Source: CAVWGP01 sp963754645
Lineage (GTDB): Bacteria; Pseudomonadota; Alphaproteobacteria; Bin65
Assembly (NCBI GenBank): GCA_963754645.1
Contig: CAVWGP010000011.1
Coordinates: forward strand, 558,001-622,000
Length of the DNA: 64,000 nucleotides
Direction of reading: 5' to 3'
The first letter of the stretch is position 1. The number at the start of each line of letters is the position of its first letter. Below the pieces are notes generated by a model that searched no databases, was not told the origin of the DNA, and worked only from the letters and a program-made list of their open reading frames with translations. The translations under genes and the position numbers were made by a program. Shown here in pieces: positions 55,330 to 63,258 of the stretch.

Positions 55330-57153
55330 ATGGACGTGCGTAACATCGCTATTATTGCCCATGTCGACCATGGCAAGACGACGCTGGTCGATCGGCTCCT
55401 CCATCAATCGGGCACCTTCCGCGACAATCAGCGGATTCCCGACCAGGTCATGGATTCGAACGAGCTCGAACGCGAGCGCGGCATCACGATCCTGGCCAAG
55501 TGCACGTCGGTTTATTGGCACGGCATCCGCATCAACATCGTCGACACGCCGGGCCACGCCGATTTCGGCGGCGAGGTCGAGCGCATCCTGTCGATGGTCG
55601 ATGGCGCGATCGTCCTTGTCGATGCCGCCGAAGGCCCCATGCCGCAAACCAAATTCGTGCTGATGAAGGCGCTGCGCCGCGGCTTGCGGCCGATCGTGTT
55701 CATCAACAAGGTCGACAAGCCCGAGCAGCGCGCCCACGAAGTCCATAATGAAGTGTTCGACCTGTTCTCGCTGCTCGACGCCACCGAAGCGCAGCTCGAT
55801 TTCCCCACCCTGTTCGGCTCGGCCAAGCAAGGCTGGGCCGCGACCGCGCCCGACGGGCCGCATGACGGCATGGTGCCGTTGTTCGAGGCCGTCCGCCGCC
55901 ACGTGCCGGCGCCCAAGGTCAAGGGCGAGGGCGAGTTCACCATGCTCGCCAGCATCCTCGAATACGACAATTACCTGGGGCGGCTGCTCACCGGCCGCAT
56001 CGAATCGGGCAAGGTGCGCGCCAACCAAACGATCAAGGCGCTGTCGCGCGACGGCGGCGTGCTGGAAGAAGCGCGGGTGATGAAAATCCTGGCGTTCCGC
56101 GGCATCGAGCGGCAGTCGATCGAGGAAGCCTCGGCGGGCGACATTGTCGCCATTGCCGGCCTGAGCGACGCGACGGTGTCGGACACGCTGTGCGACGTGA
56201 GCGTCACCGTCCCGATCCAGGCCCAGGCGATCGATCCCGCGACCCTGTCGATGTCCTTCGCGGTCAACGATTCGCCGCTCGCCGGCAAGGAAGGCGACAA
56301 GGTCACGTCGCGCCTGATCTACGACCGGCTCACGCGCGAGGCCGATGGCAACGTCGCGATCCGCGTCAAGCAATCCGAGTCGTTGGACTCGTTCGAAGTC
56401 TCGGGGCGCGGCGAATTGCAGCTCGCCGTGCTGATCGAAACCATGCGGCGCGAAGGGTTCGAGCTCACCGTGGGCCGGCCGCGCGTCATTTTCCGCACCG
56501 ATCCCGAAAACGGCCAGCGCCTGGAGCCGATCGAGGAAGTCGTCATCGACGTCGACGAGCAATTCGCCGGCGTCGTCGTCGACAAGCTCGGCCAACGTCG
56601 CGGCGAACTCAAGGACATGCGCCCCTCGGGCGGCGGCAAAACTCGCCTGATCTTCCACGCGCCGTCGCGCGCGCTGATCGGCTATCACGGCGAGTTCATG
56701 ACCGACACGCGCGGCACCGGCGTGATGAACCGCCTGTTTCACGCCTATGCGCCCTACAAGGGCCCGATCCAGGGTCGCCGCAACGGCGTGCTGGTTTCGC
56801 TCGAGCAGGGCAAGTCCGTGGCCTATGCGCTGTGGTATCTTGAGGAGCGCGGCTCGCTGTTCATCGAACCGGGCGTCGCGGTCTATGGCGGCATGATCAT
56901 CGGCGAGAATTCGCGCGACAACGATCTCGACGTGAATCCGCTCAAGTCGAAGCAGCTCACCAACGTCCGCGCCTCGGGCAAGGACGACGCCGTGCTGCTG
57001 ACCCCGCCGATCCGCATGACATTGGAGAAGGCGATCGCCTATATCGAGGACGACGAGTGCGTCGAAGTCACGCCGAAATCGGTTCGCTTGCGCAAACGCT
57101 ACCTCGACATCCATGAGCGCAAACGCCATTTGCGAAAGGCCGAAGTGGCGTAG
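55330..57153 (+). CDS. typA: GTPase TypA/BipA
   Basis: TypA is a ribosome-associated translational GTPase for stress and cold adaptation. The 607-residue protein has the G1 loop AHVDHGKTTLVD, the effector-region GITILAK, G3 DTPGHADFGGEVER, G4 NKVDKP, then the EF-G-like domains and C-terminal tail. The tail is GRRNGVLVSLEQGKSVAYALW through VEVTPKSVRLRKRYL. Complete length. Its last 120 bases are repeated at 60376-60495 after a pair of inserted genes. Confidence 0.98.
   Translation: MDVRNIAIIAHVDHGKTTLVDRLLHQSGTFRDNQRIPDQVMDSNELERERGITILAKCTSVYWHGIRINIVDTPGHADFGGEVERILSMVDGAIVLVDAAEGPMPQTKFVLMKALRRGLRPIVFINKVDKPEQRAHEVHNEVFDLFSLLDATEAQLDFPTLFGSAKQGWAATAPDGPHDGMVPLFEAVRRHVPAPKVKGEGEFTMLASILEYDNYLGRLLTGRIESGKVRANQTIKALSRDGGVLEEARVMKILAFRGIERQSIEEASAGDIVAIAGLSDATVSDTLCDVSVTVPIQAQAIDPATLSMSFAVNDSPLAGKEGDKVTSRLIYDRLTREADGNVAIRVKQSESLDSFEVSGRGELQLAVLIETMRREGFELTVGRPRVIFRTDPENGQRLEPIEEVVIDVDEQFAGVVVDKLGQRRGELKDMRPSGGGKTRLIFHAPSRALIGYHGEFMTDTRGTGVMNRLFHAYAPYKGPIQGRRNGVLVSLEQGKSVAYALWYLEERGSLFIEPGVAVYGGMIIGENSRDNDLDVNPLKSKQLTNVRASGKDDAVLLTPPIRMTLEKAIAYIEDDECVEVTPKSVRLRKRYLDIHERKRHLRKAEVA
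57034..57153 (+). repeat. typA 3' end, left copy of a flanking direct repeat
   Basis: This 120-base stretch (the last 39 typA codons and stop) recurs at 60376-60495 without indels. The two differ at 9 positions, 7 of them silent in the TypA frame. The repeats bracket the two PEP-synthase-like genes. Confidence 0.92.
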
Positions 57154-57430
57154 GTCGCATACTTATAATATTGAAAGCGCATCGTATTGACGCCGCTTGC
57201 GGCGTCCGCATTACGGCCGATTGCGGTCACGGCGCCAAAGCTGGAAGCATCGCCGCTCACCCATGGCTTCACGGCAAACCGCTAGAATGCTAGCTTTCGC
57301 ACCGTGCCAAGGGTTCATTCGGGGAATGTCAGATTTGTCGTCGAGTCGCTAAGGCCGGCCATCCGGAAAATCCCGGAAGAATCGGCGGCGACGCCCCGAG
57401 ATATACGGGCTGTCCCAGAGAGGAACCGCC
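57154..57430. other. Intergenic region after typA
   Basis: No gene seen in 277 bases. A perfect hairpin GACGCCGC/GCGGCGTC (57189-57206) follows an AT-rich ATACTTATAATATT tract. The rest presumably holds the promoter of the gene at 57431. No cAMP-receptor-type palindrome was recognised. Confidence 0.5.
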
Positions 57431-59072
57431 ATGACTGCGTCAGACACCTCGACCAAACTCCGTCTTGACCCGCCAGGGCCAGGATCGTGGGAGCAGGACC
57501 CCGTGCACTTCCCGCGCCCGATGACGCGCTACTTCCAGGAGACCCATCCGCCCTCCTTCAAGAGGGGCACCAACGATTTCGCCCGCTTCTACGGGATGCT
57601 CATCGACGGCCTCCAGATGAGCTACGTGAACGGCTTCGGCTACAACCAGGTGCTGCCGGCTCCGGAGGCGGAAATCCCCGAGCGCTTTCAGCGCGCTGAA
57701 CAGGTCTTCGCGCAGAAGCTCTGGCGGGAGCAGCTTCGCGACTGGGACGAGAATCGCAAACCATCCGCCATCGCCACGCACCGGGAGCTGCAGGCCGTCG
57801 ATCCGGACGCCCTCTCCGACGCGGAGCTGGTCGCCTATCTGACGCGCTGCCGCGACCACCATTCGGCCATGATCGCCCAGCACATGCGCTTCACCGCCGG
57901 TGCCGTGCTCCCGACCGGGGACTTCCTCGCACACGTTGGGGACTGGACGGGCCTGCCGCCGTCCGAGCTGCTGGGCCTGATGCGCGGTTCGGCGAGGTGT
58001 CCGCGGGTGGCTCCGACGAGATGGAGCGCCTGAAGAGGGCGTTCGCCCAGGACCCCGCTGCCCGCGAGGTCCTCGCATCCGACGGCGACCCCGCGCAGGT
58101 GCTCGCGAGCCTGCGTTCCCTCGGCGGCGAAGCAGGCGCGGCGGTCTCCGGCTACCTCGACCTGGTCGGCAACCGCCTCATCGACGGCTTCGACATCGCC
58201 GAGCCCACGGCGCTCGAATTGCCGGACGCACTCCTCAGGGCCATCCGCATCGCCGTCTCCGGAGAAGCCCAGGCCGCCTCGGACGTCGATGCCCGCATTG
58301 CCGAAGTTCGCGCCCAGGTTCCCGCGGCGCACCAGGACGAGTTCGACGAACTGCTCGGCGAGGCCCGCCTCACCTACCGCCTCCGCGACGAGCGTGGCGT
58401 CTACAGCGACATCTGGGCCTCGGGTCTCATGCGGCGCGCCGCCCTTGCGGCTGGCCGGCGGGTCGCGAGTCGCGGCCGCATCGCCACCCCCCAGCAGATG
58501 CTGGACGCCAGCCTCGACGAGATGTGCGCGCTGGTTGCCGGCACCGGTGGCCCGTCCGCGGACGAGCTTGCCAAGCCGCGCCGAATACCGCGCGACCTAC
58601 ACCGCCAAAGACGTCCCGCCCTTCCTTGGCCCGCCCGCGCCGCCCCCGCCCGATCTCGCGGCGCTTGCCCCCGTCGGTCGGCCGCCTCATGCGCGCGATC
58701 TTCATCGCCTTGGGCCACCTCTTCGGCAGCTCCCAGGCGCAGAACGAGGAAAAGGTCCTCTACGGGCTCGCGGCGAGCAAGGGCGTCTACGAAGGGCCCG
58801 CGCGCCGCGTCTCCGGCCCCTCCGAGTTCGGCCGGATCGCCAAGGGCGACGTGCTCGTCACCGAGTCGACGACCGAGGCCTTCAACATCCTCCTCCCGCT
58901 GCTTGGCGGGATCGTCACCGACAACGGCGGCCTGCTTTCGCATGCCGCGATCGTCTCGCGCGAATACGGCATCCCCGGCGTCGTCGGGACCCGCGAGGCG
59001 ACCGAGCGCATCGCCGACGGCGTCCTTGTTCGCGTCGACGGGGATGCCGGCGAAGTCACGGTGCTCGGGTGA
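57431..59072 (+). CDS. PEP-utilising enzyme with mobile histidine domain (phenylphosphate synthase subunit 1-like), three indels
   Basis: A protein of about 547 residues after correcting a missing base near 57988 and extra bases near 58574 and 58666. The N-terminal 400 residues resemble the substrate-region half of split PEP synthases (WEQDPVHFPRPMTRYFQE; GLQMSYVNGFGYNQV). The C-terminus is a phosphohistidine swivel domain: KVLYGLAASKGVYEGPARR, then GGIVTDNGGLLSHAAIVSREYG with the catalytic His, then GIPGVVGTREA. No PEP-binding barrel follows. The stop overlaps the GTG of the next gene. Base and codon usage (AGG, CTC) differ from neighbours, suggesting transfer. Substrate unknown. Confidence 0.8.
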
Positions 59073-60338
59073 AGAAGGTCGTCCCCTTCGCGAAGGCGCG
59101 CGAGACATCGCTCTATGGGTCGAAGGCCGTGGGGCTCGGCGACGCCGCGCGCCAGGGCCTCCCGGTCCCGCCCGGCGTGGCGCTCTCGGGCGACCTGGTC
59201 GAGGCCGTCGCCTCGGGGGAGGACAAGGCGATCGAAAAGGTGGCGAAGGCCATCGCCGCCTTGCCGCCCCCGTTCGCCGTCCGCTCGTCCGCCGTCGACG
59301 AAGACGGCGCGGCGGCAAGCTTCGCCGGCCAGCACCTCACCGTGCTCAACGTCCATTCGGCGGCCGATGTCCCCGGCGCCGTCCGCGAAGTCTGGTGGTC
59401 CGCGAACTCGGACTCGGCCATCACCTACCGCCAGCGTGTCGGCCTGTTCACCCGGCCGAGCGTCGGCGTCGTCGTCCAGACGCTCCTCAACCCCGACCGT
59501 CGCCGGGGTCATGTTCACCGAGAACCCGGTCACCGGCGCCGATGAGCGCCTGATCGAAGCGAGCTGGGGCCTCGGTGAGGCCGTGGTCGCCGGCCTCGTC
59601 GTCCCGGACCACTTCCGCCTCGACCGCTCCGGCCAGGTGCTGGAGCGCAAGGCCGGGCGCAAGCGCATCGCGATCCGCTCGCTCCCGAACGGGGGCACCT
59701 TCGAGCAGCAAGTGCCGCCCGCGCAGGTGAACCAGCTCTGCCTCGACGACGCCCAGCTCGCGGCCCTGGGCGAACTCGCCCTGCAGTGCGAGAAGGTCTA
59801 CGGCCCGCGGCGCGACATCGAATGGGCGTTCCAGGATGGGACGCTCTACCTCCTCCAGTGCCGCGCCGTCACCACCGGGAAGGCGCGCAGCGAGGCACCA
59901 CCGCCCGGCCCGCCCCCGCGCGACCCCGTGGCCGCCCTCCAGCGCGTCCAGCTCTTCGCCGACATGGACCGGAGGCAGGCCGAGCAGATCGCCCGCCTGC
60001 TCAAGGAGCGCCCCTTCGCGAAGGGCGAGACCGTCATCATGGAGGGCTCCGGCGGCGCCGCCTTCTTCCTCATCGACTCCGGAGAGGCCACGGTCTCGAG
60101 CAAAGGCGTCGACCTCGCCACCCTCGGCCCGGGCGACTACTTCGGCGAGATCGCCCTGATCGACGGCGGCCCCCGCTCGGCCACGGTGACCGCCGCGACC
60201 GACCTGGTTTGCTACGGGCTCACCTTCTGGGAGTTCCGCCCGCTGGTCGAAAGGAACGGCGCCATCGGATGGAAGCTCCTGCAGGCGCTGGCGAAGCGGT
60301 TGCGCGCCACTGCAAGCGCCGGAGAGAAAGTCCCGTAA
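59069..60338 (+). CDS. PEP-synthase-like ATP-grasp protein with C-terminal cyclic-nucleotide-binding domain, one indel
   Basis: About 422 residues from GTG 59069. Residues 1-280 match the N-terminal ATP-binding domain of PEP synthase: SLYGSKAVGLGDAARQGLPVPPGV, AVRSSAVDEDGAAASFAGQH, GVMFTENPVTGADERLIEASWGLGEAVVAG, and IEWAFQDGTLYLLQCRAV. A proline-rich linker then leads to a CAP_ED/cNMP-binding domain (residues about 305-420): FADMDRRQAEQIARLLKERPF, then the PHYLL-like GPGDYFGEIALIDGGPRSATVTA cassette. One extra base near 59498 breaks the frame. Partner of the preceding gene; together they supply ATP-binding and phosphohistidine parts of a dikinase. Confidence 0.82.
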
Positions 60339-60375
60339 GCAGCTTATCGCCCCGCGCGAGGCAATCGCCTATAGT

Positions 60376-60495
60376 ATCGCCTATATTGGGGAAGACGAGT
60401 GCGTCGAAGTCACGCCGAAATCGGTTCGCCTGCGCAAACGGTATCTCGACATCCATGAACGCAAACGCCATTTGCGAAAGGCCGAAGTTGCCTAG
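60376..60495 (+). repeat. typA 3' end, right copy of a flanking direct repeat
   Basis: A second copy of the last 120 bases of typA (compare 57034-57153), about 92% identical with no gaps and still ending in TAG. Translated in the TypA frame it differs at only two residues. It is too short to be a functional gene. It marks the right boundary of the inserted segment and contains the probable start of the next gene. Confidence 0.92.
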
Positions 60496-60967
60496 CCGGG
60501 CGCGGCCAATCGCGGCGGCCTTTCTGCTGCTCGTCTGCGCCGGCGCTACTCCGGCGCGCGCCAATCCGGAGCTGGCGAAGAAGTATTTCACGCTGATGCC
60601 GGCGGTCCCGGCCGGCTGGGAAGCGGGCGACCGTTCGACCCACGTGTTCACCCGCGTCGAGCGCCCCGAGCCGCTGGCCTATGCCAAGCAAAGCTACAAG
60701 CGCGGCACCGAAACGATCTCGGTCAATTTCCAGCAGGACGTGACGCCGGGCTGGCGCCGCCTGGTCGATCAGCCGACGAGCCCGTCCTTCGCGGTCGAGC
60801 TCGGCAACCGCCGCGCCGCGGCGCAGATGCGCGAAACCAGCGGTTCGCTTTATCTTTATGCCGGCGAAGTGCAGATCATCGTCAGTTGGACCGGCGGCGC
60901 GCTGCTCGAAGACGCGAAGAAAATCGCCGCCGCGATCGATTTCGAAAAGCTCGAAGCCTTGCGCTAG
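60455..60967 (+). CDS. Secreted hypothetical protein starting inside the typA tail copy
   Basis: About 170 residues from ATG 60455, or 159 from TTG 60488, which would place a signal peptide (PIAAAFLLLVCAGATPARA) at the N-terminus. The mature part (NPELAKKYFTLMPAVPAGW, then a beta-rich region with YLYAGEVQIIVSWTGGA) is not a family I know. The start lies in the overlapping frame of the duplicated typA end. The native typA end at 57113 has the matching ATG, so this gene originally overlapped typA and was separated by the insertion. Three bases before the next ATG. Confidence 0.78.
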   Translation: MNANAICERPKLPSRARPIAAAFLLLVCAGATPARANPELAKKYFTLMPAVPAGWEAGDRSTHVFTRVERPEPLAYAKQSYKRGTETISVNFQQDVTPGWRRLVDQPTSPSFAVELGNRRAAAQMRETSGSLYLYAGEVQIIVSWTGGALLEDAKKIAAAIDFEKLEALR

Positions 60968-60969
60968 CG

Positions 60970-61641
60970 ATGCGGGCAGCGAACCAAGCCGCGGCGCCGG
61001 CGCCGGACTATCTCAATCCCGCCATTCCGCCCGGCGTGACGATCGTCGAAGCGCCGCTTGTCGTGGCAACGGCGGAATCCCTCAACGGCTACGGCGAACT
61101 GGTGGCGGACGCCGATGCGCGCCCGGTCGAAATCCGGCGCTGGCCGGCTGCGGGCTGGCGCAAAGTCGACGAAGACAGCGGCGACGAGGCCGGCACCACG
61201 GAAGGCGTCTTCGCCTGCCGCTGGGACGGCAACCGGCTGATGGCGGTCAACGACGCGGTGGGCGGCAACTACGTGCTCGGTTTCGTCAACCCGCCCGCGT
61301 CGCCGGCGCCGCCGCCGCCCAAGGGCGTGCCGCCGCGCGTGTTGCTGTGGCACGCGAATTATCATCCCGATGGCGGGCAATTGTTCTTCCCCTTGCAACG
61401 CGCGCCCTTCGTCGTGCCGCTCGCCTTGCCCGGCGACGATGTGCGCCCGGAGCATTTCAAGAATTTCTGGTTCGACGGCGGCGAGGGCCTCTATATCCAC
61501 CCCAATATCTGGCACGAAGGCGTCTTCCCCTGCGCCGCCGAAGGCCGCTTCTTCGACAAGCAGGGCCGCGTCCACGCCCGCGTCAGCGTCGATTTCGCGA
61601 GCGAGTTCGGCGTGCTGCTGAGCGCGGAGTTGCGGCCTTGA
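60970..61641 (+). CDS. Ureidoglycolate lyase family protein (AllA-like cupin)
   Basis: A 223-residue protein with the ureidoglycolate lyase/hydrolase cupin pattern. It has WHANYHPDGGQLFFPLQRAPFVVPLALPGDD (substrate/metal strand), then FWFDGGEGLYIHPNIWHEGVFP with the conserved His and Glu. AllA cleaves ureidoglycolate to glyoxylate and urea in allantoin breakdown. Other allantoin genes are not in the window, so the physiological substrate is uncertain. Starts two bases after the preceding stop. Confidence 0.85.
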   Translation: MRAANQAAAPAPDYLNPAIPPGVTIVEAPLVVATAESLNGYGELVADADARPVEIRRWPAAGWRKVDEDSGDEAGTTEGVFACRWDGNRLMAVNDAVGGNYVLGFVNPPASPAPPPPKGVPPRVLLWHANYHPDGGQLFFPLQRAPFVVPLALPGDDVRPEHFKNFWFDGGEGLYIHPNIWHEGVFPCAAEGRFFDKQGRVHARVSVDFASEFGVLLSAELRP

Positions 61642-61658
61642 ACCCACGCCACCGTTCG

Positions 61659-61809
61659 ATCGTCATCCCGACCGGAGCGCCGCGAAGCGGCGCGGAGCGG
61701 AGGGACCTCGACTGGACCGGCAAGAACGCGCATTGCAGGCGCGCGCTCGTCCACACGAGGTCCCTCGACTTCGGTCGCGCAATGCGCGACCTACGCTCGG
61801 GATGACGAT
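61659..61809. repeat. Intergenic palindromic repeat (GTCATCCCGA family)
   Basis: The ends ATCGTCATCCCG (61659-61670) and CGGGATGACGAT (61798-61809) are exact inverted repeats. Internal arms include GGAGCGCCGCGAAGCGGCGC and GAGGGACCTCGAC/GAGGTCCCTCGAC. A T-run (61813-61820) follows. The tips and the TCGAGGGA-type core are shared with the element at 39490. Located between convergent genes, it may also terminate transcription. Confidence 0.75.
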
Positions 61810-61844
61810 CCATTTTTTTTGGGCGGAATGCAACGCGGCCGGCG

Positions 61845-62279
61845 TTACTTCGTCTCCTTCGGCAGATCCACCGTCGCATACTCGGCCGGCAAATTGATTT
61901 CGATTAGCTCCAAATCGTCCGAGCGGGCGATGACGTTGTGCGGAACGCCGGCGGGCTGGCTGAGGCATGAGCCGGCCTTGACGACGACCTCGTCGGCGGT
62001 GCCGGCGAAACGGAATTTCAGCCAGCCGCGCAGCACGTAGATGAAATGCGCGTCCATGTCGTGCCAGTGCCAGCCGGTTTCGGCTTCGAAGGGCTTGAGC
62101 GCGCGCGTGTGCTTGACGCCGATGCGGCCGCCAGTGGCGGCAGCCAGGCCGAGATCGCGGTATTCCGTGTCCTCGCGCAAACCTTCGCGGTGGAAGGTGG
62201 AGGTATCGATCGTCACCAGATTCAGCTTGGTCGGGCTCGCCGCTTGGTTGCGCGGGCCGGGATAGCGCGTTTCGGTCAT
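61845..62279 (-). CDS. Cupin domain protein
   Basis: A 144-residue single-cupin protein. The first metal-binding motif is GWHWHDMDAHFIYVLRGWLKF (two His and the acidic residue), and the second is LSQPAGVPHNVIARSDDLELIEI. ATG 62279 lies 8 bases after the DapA-family gene stop at 62288, so the two form an operon. Likely an epimerase, dioxygenase or sugar-acid-binding accessory; no substrate can be named. Confidence 0.85.
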   Translation of the reverse strand: MTETRYPGPRNQAASPTKLNLVTIDTSTFHREGLREDTEYRDLGLAAATGGRIGVKHTRALKPFEAETGWHWHDMDAHFIYVLRGWLKFRFAGTADEVVVKAGSCLSQPAGVPHNVIARSDDLELIEINLPAEYATVDLPKETK

Positions 62280-62287
62280 GGCGCCGC

Positions 62288-63238
62288 TCACTCGCCCGCG
62301 GCGGCGCGAAGCTGGCCGAGCAGGCCGGCGGCGAGCGCCAGCTTGCCGAGTTCGGCGCGCTCGGCTTCGTCGACGCCGAGCTGCGGCGGCCGGCATTCGG
62401 CGTGGCGGAAGATGCCCTGCATGACCAGCACTTCCTTCATGCGCGGCCGGTAATCGCGGATCGGCGCGCGCCAGCAATAGCGCGCCAGCGGGCCGAGGCG
62501 GCCCCATATCTCGAAGGCGGTGGCGAAATCGCGCGCCAGCACGGCGTTGTGCATGCGGATGATCTGGTCGGTCGCCGTGCCGGCGAAGCCGATCAGCGCC
62601 CCGTCGCAGCCCATGATCATGGCTTCGAGGATGAAGGTGTCGCTGCCGGTCAAGACGCCGATCTTGCGCGGAAGCTTGCGCGCCGCGTCGATGGTCTCGA
62701 CGGTCTTGGTGGTGTCGAACGACGCTTCCTTGAGGCCGAGGAATTGCGGGATCGTGGCGAGGCGCGCCAGCGTGTCGGGCGGAAAATTCGGCCCCCAGGC
62801 CACCGGAAATTGAAAGCCGACGATCGGCAGGCCCACGCCCTCGGCGATCGCCGCGTGATAGCGGTAGATCATCTCGGACGGCACCGGATTGCCGAGGAAG
62901 GTGGGGAAGGGCGGGAACACCGCGAAGCCCTCCGCACCCGCCGCCTTCAATTCCTTGCCGAAGGCGACGGCGTCGGCGGTCGATCCGGTGATCAGGCCCG
63001 AGACCAGGGCGCAGGCGCCGCCGATGGCCTCGCGCGACACGCGCACGACCTCGAGCATCTCGGCGCGGCTCAGCGACGGGCCTTCGCTCGCGTCCATGTT
63101 CATGGCGATGGCGAGCGGCTTGGTCTTGGCGATCCACGCCATGTAACTTCTGAGATTGTCCCAGTCGATCGAGAAGTCCGGCTTCATCGGCAGCATGGGG
63201 GCGGCGACGATGCCTTTGAACGGCGTCAGCGAGGGCAT
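62288..63238 (-). CDS. Dihydrodipicolinate synthase family (class I aldolase/lyase)
   Basis: A 316-residue DapA-superfamily TIM barrel. The Schiff-base lysine lies in LGLKEASFDTT, and the YRYHAAIAEGVGLPIVGF segment carries the tyrosine region. GSDTFILEAMIMGCDGALIGFAG is the usual post-catalytic glycine loop. It lacks the context of lysine synthesis and sits with a cupin and an ABC transporter, so a catabolic aldolase or lyase for a sugar acid is more likely than true DapA. Confidence 0.9.
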   Translation of the reverse strand: MPSLTPFKGIVAAPMLPMKPDFSIDWDNLRSYMAWIAKTKPLAIAMNMDASEGPSLSRAEMLEVVRVSREAIGGACALVSGLITGSTADAVAFGKELKAAGAEGFAVFPPFPTFLGNPVPSEMIYRYHAAIAEGVGLPIVGFQFPVAWGPNFPPDTLARLATIPQFLGLKEASFDTTKTVETIDAARKLPRKIGVLTGSDTFILEAMIMGCDGALIGFAGTATDQIIRMHNAVLARDFATAFEIWGRLGPLARYCWRAPIRDYRPRMKEVLVMQGIFRHAECRPPQLGVDEAERAELGKLALAAGLLGQLRAAAGE

Positions 63239-63258
63239 GGTTTATCTCCCAAAAAGAA

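Noticed and set aside
57154..60375. Transposon carrying the PEP-synthase-like genes
   Set aside because: No transposase, integrase or short terminal inverted repeats. Only the long typA-derived direct repeats bound it.
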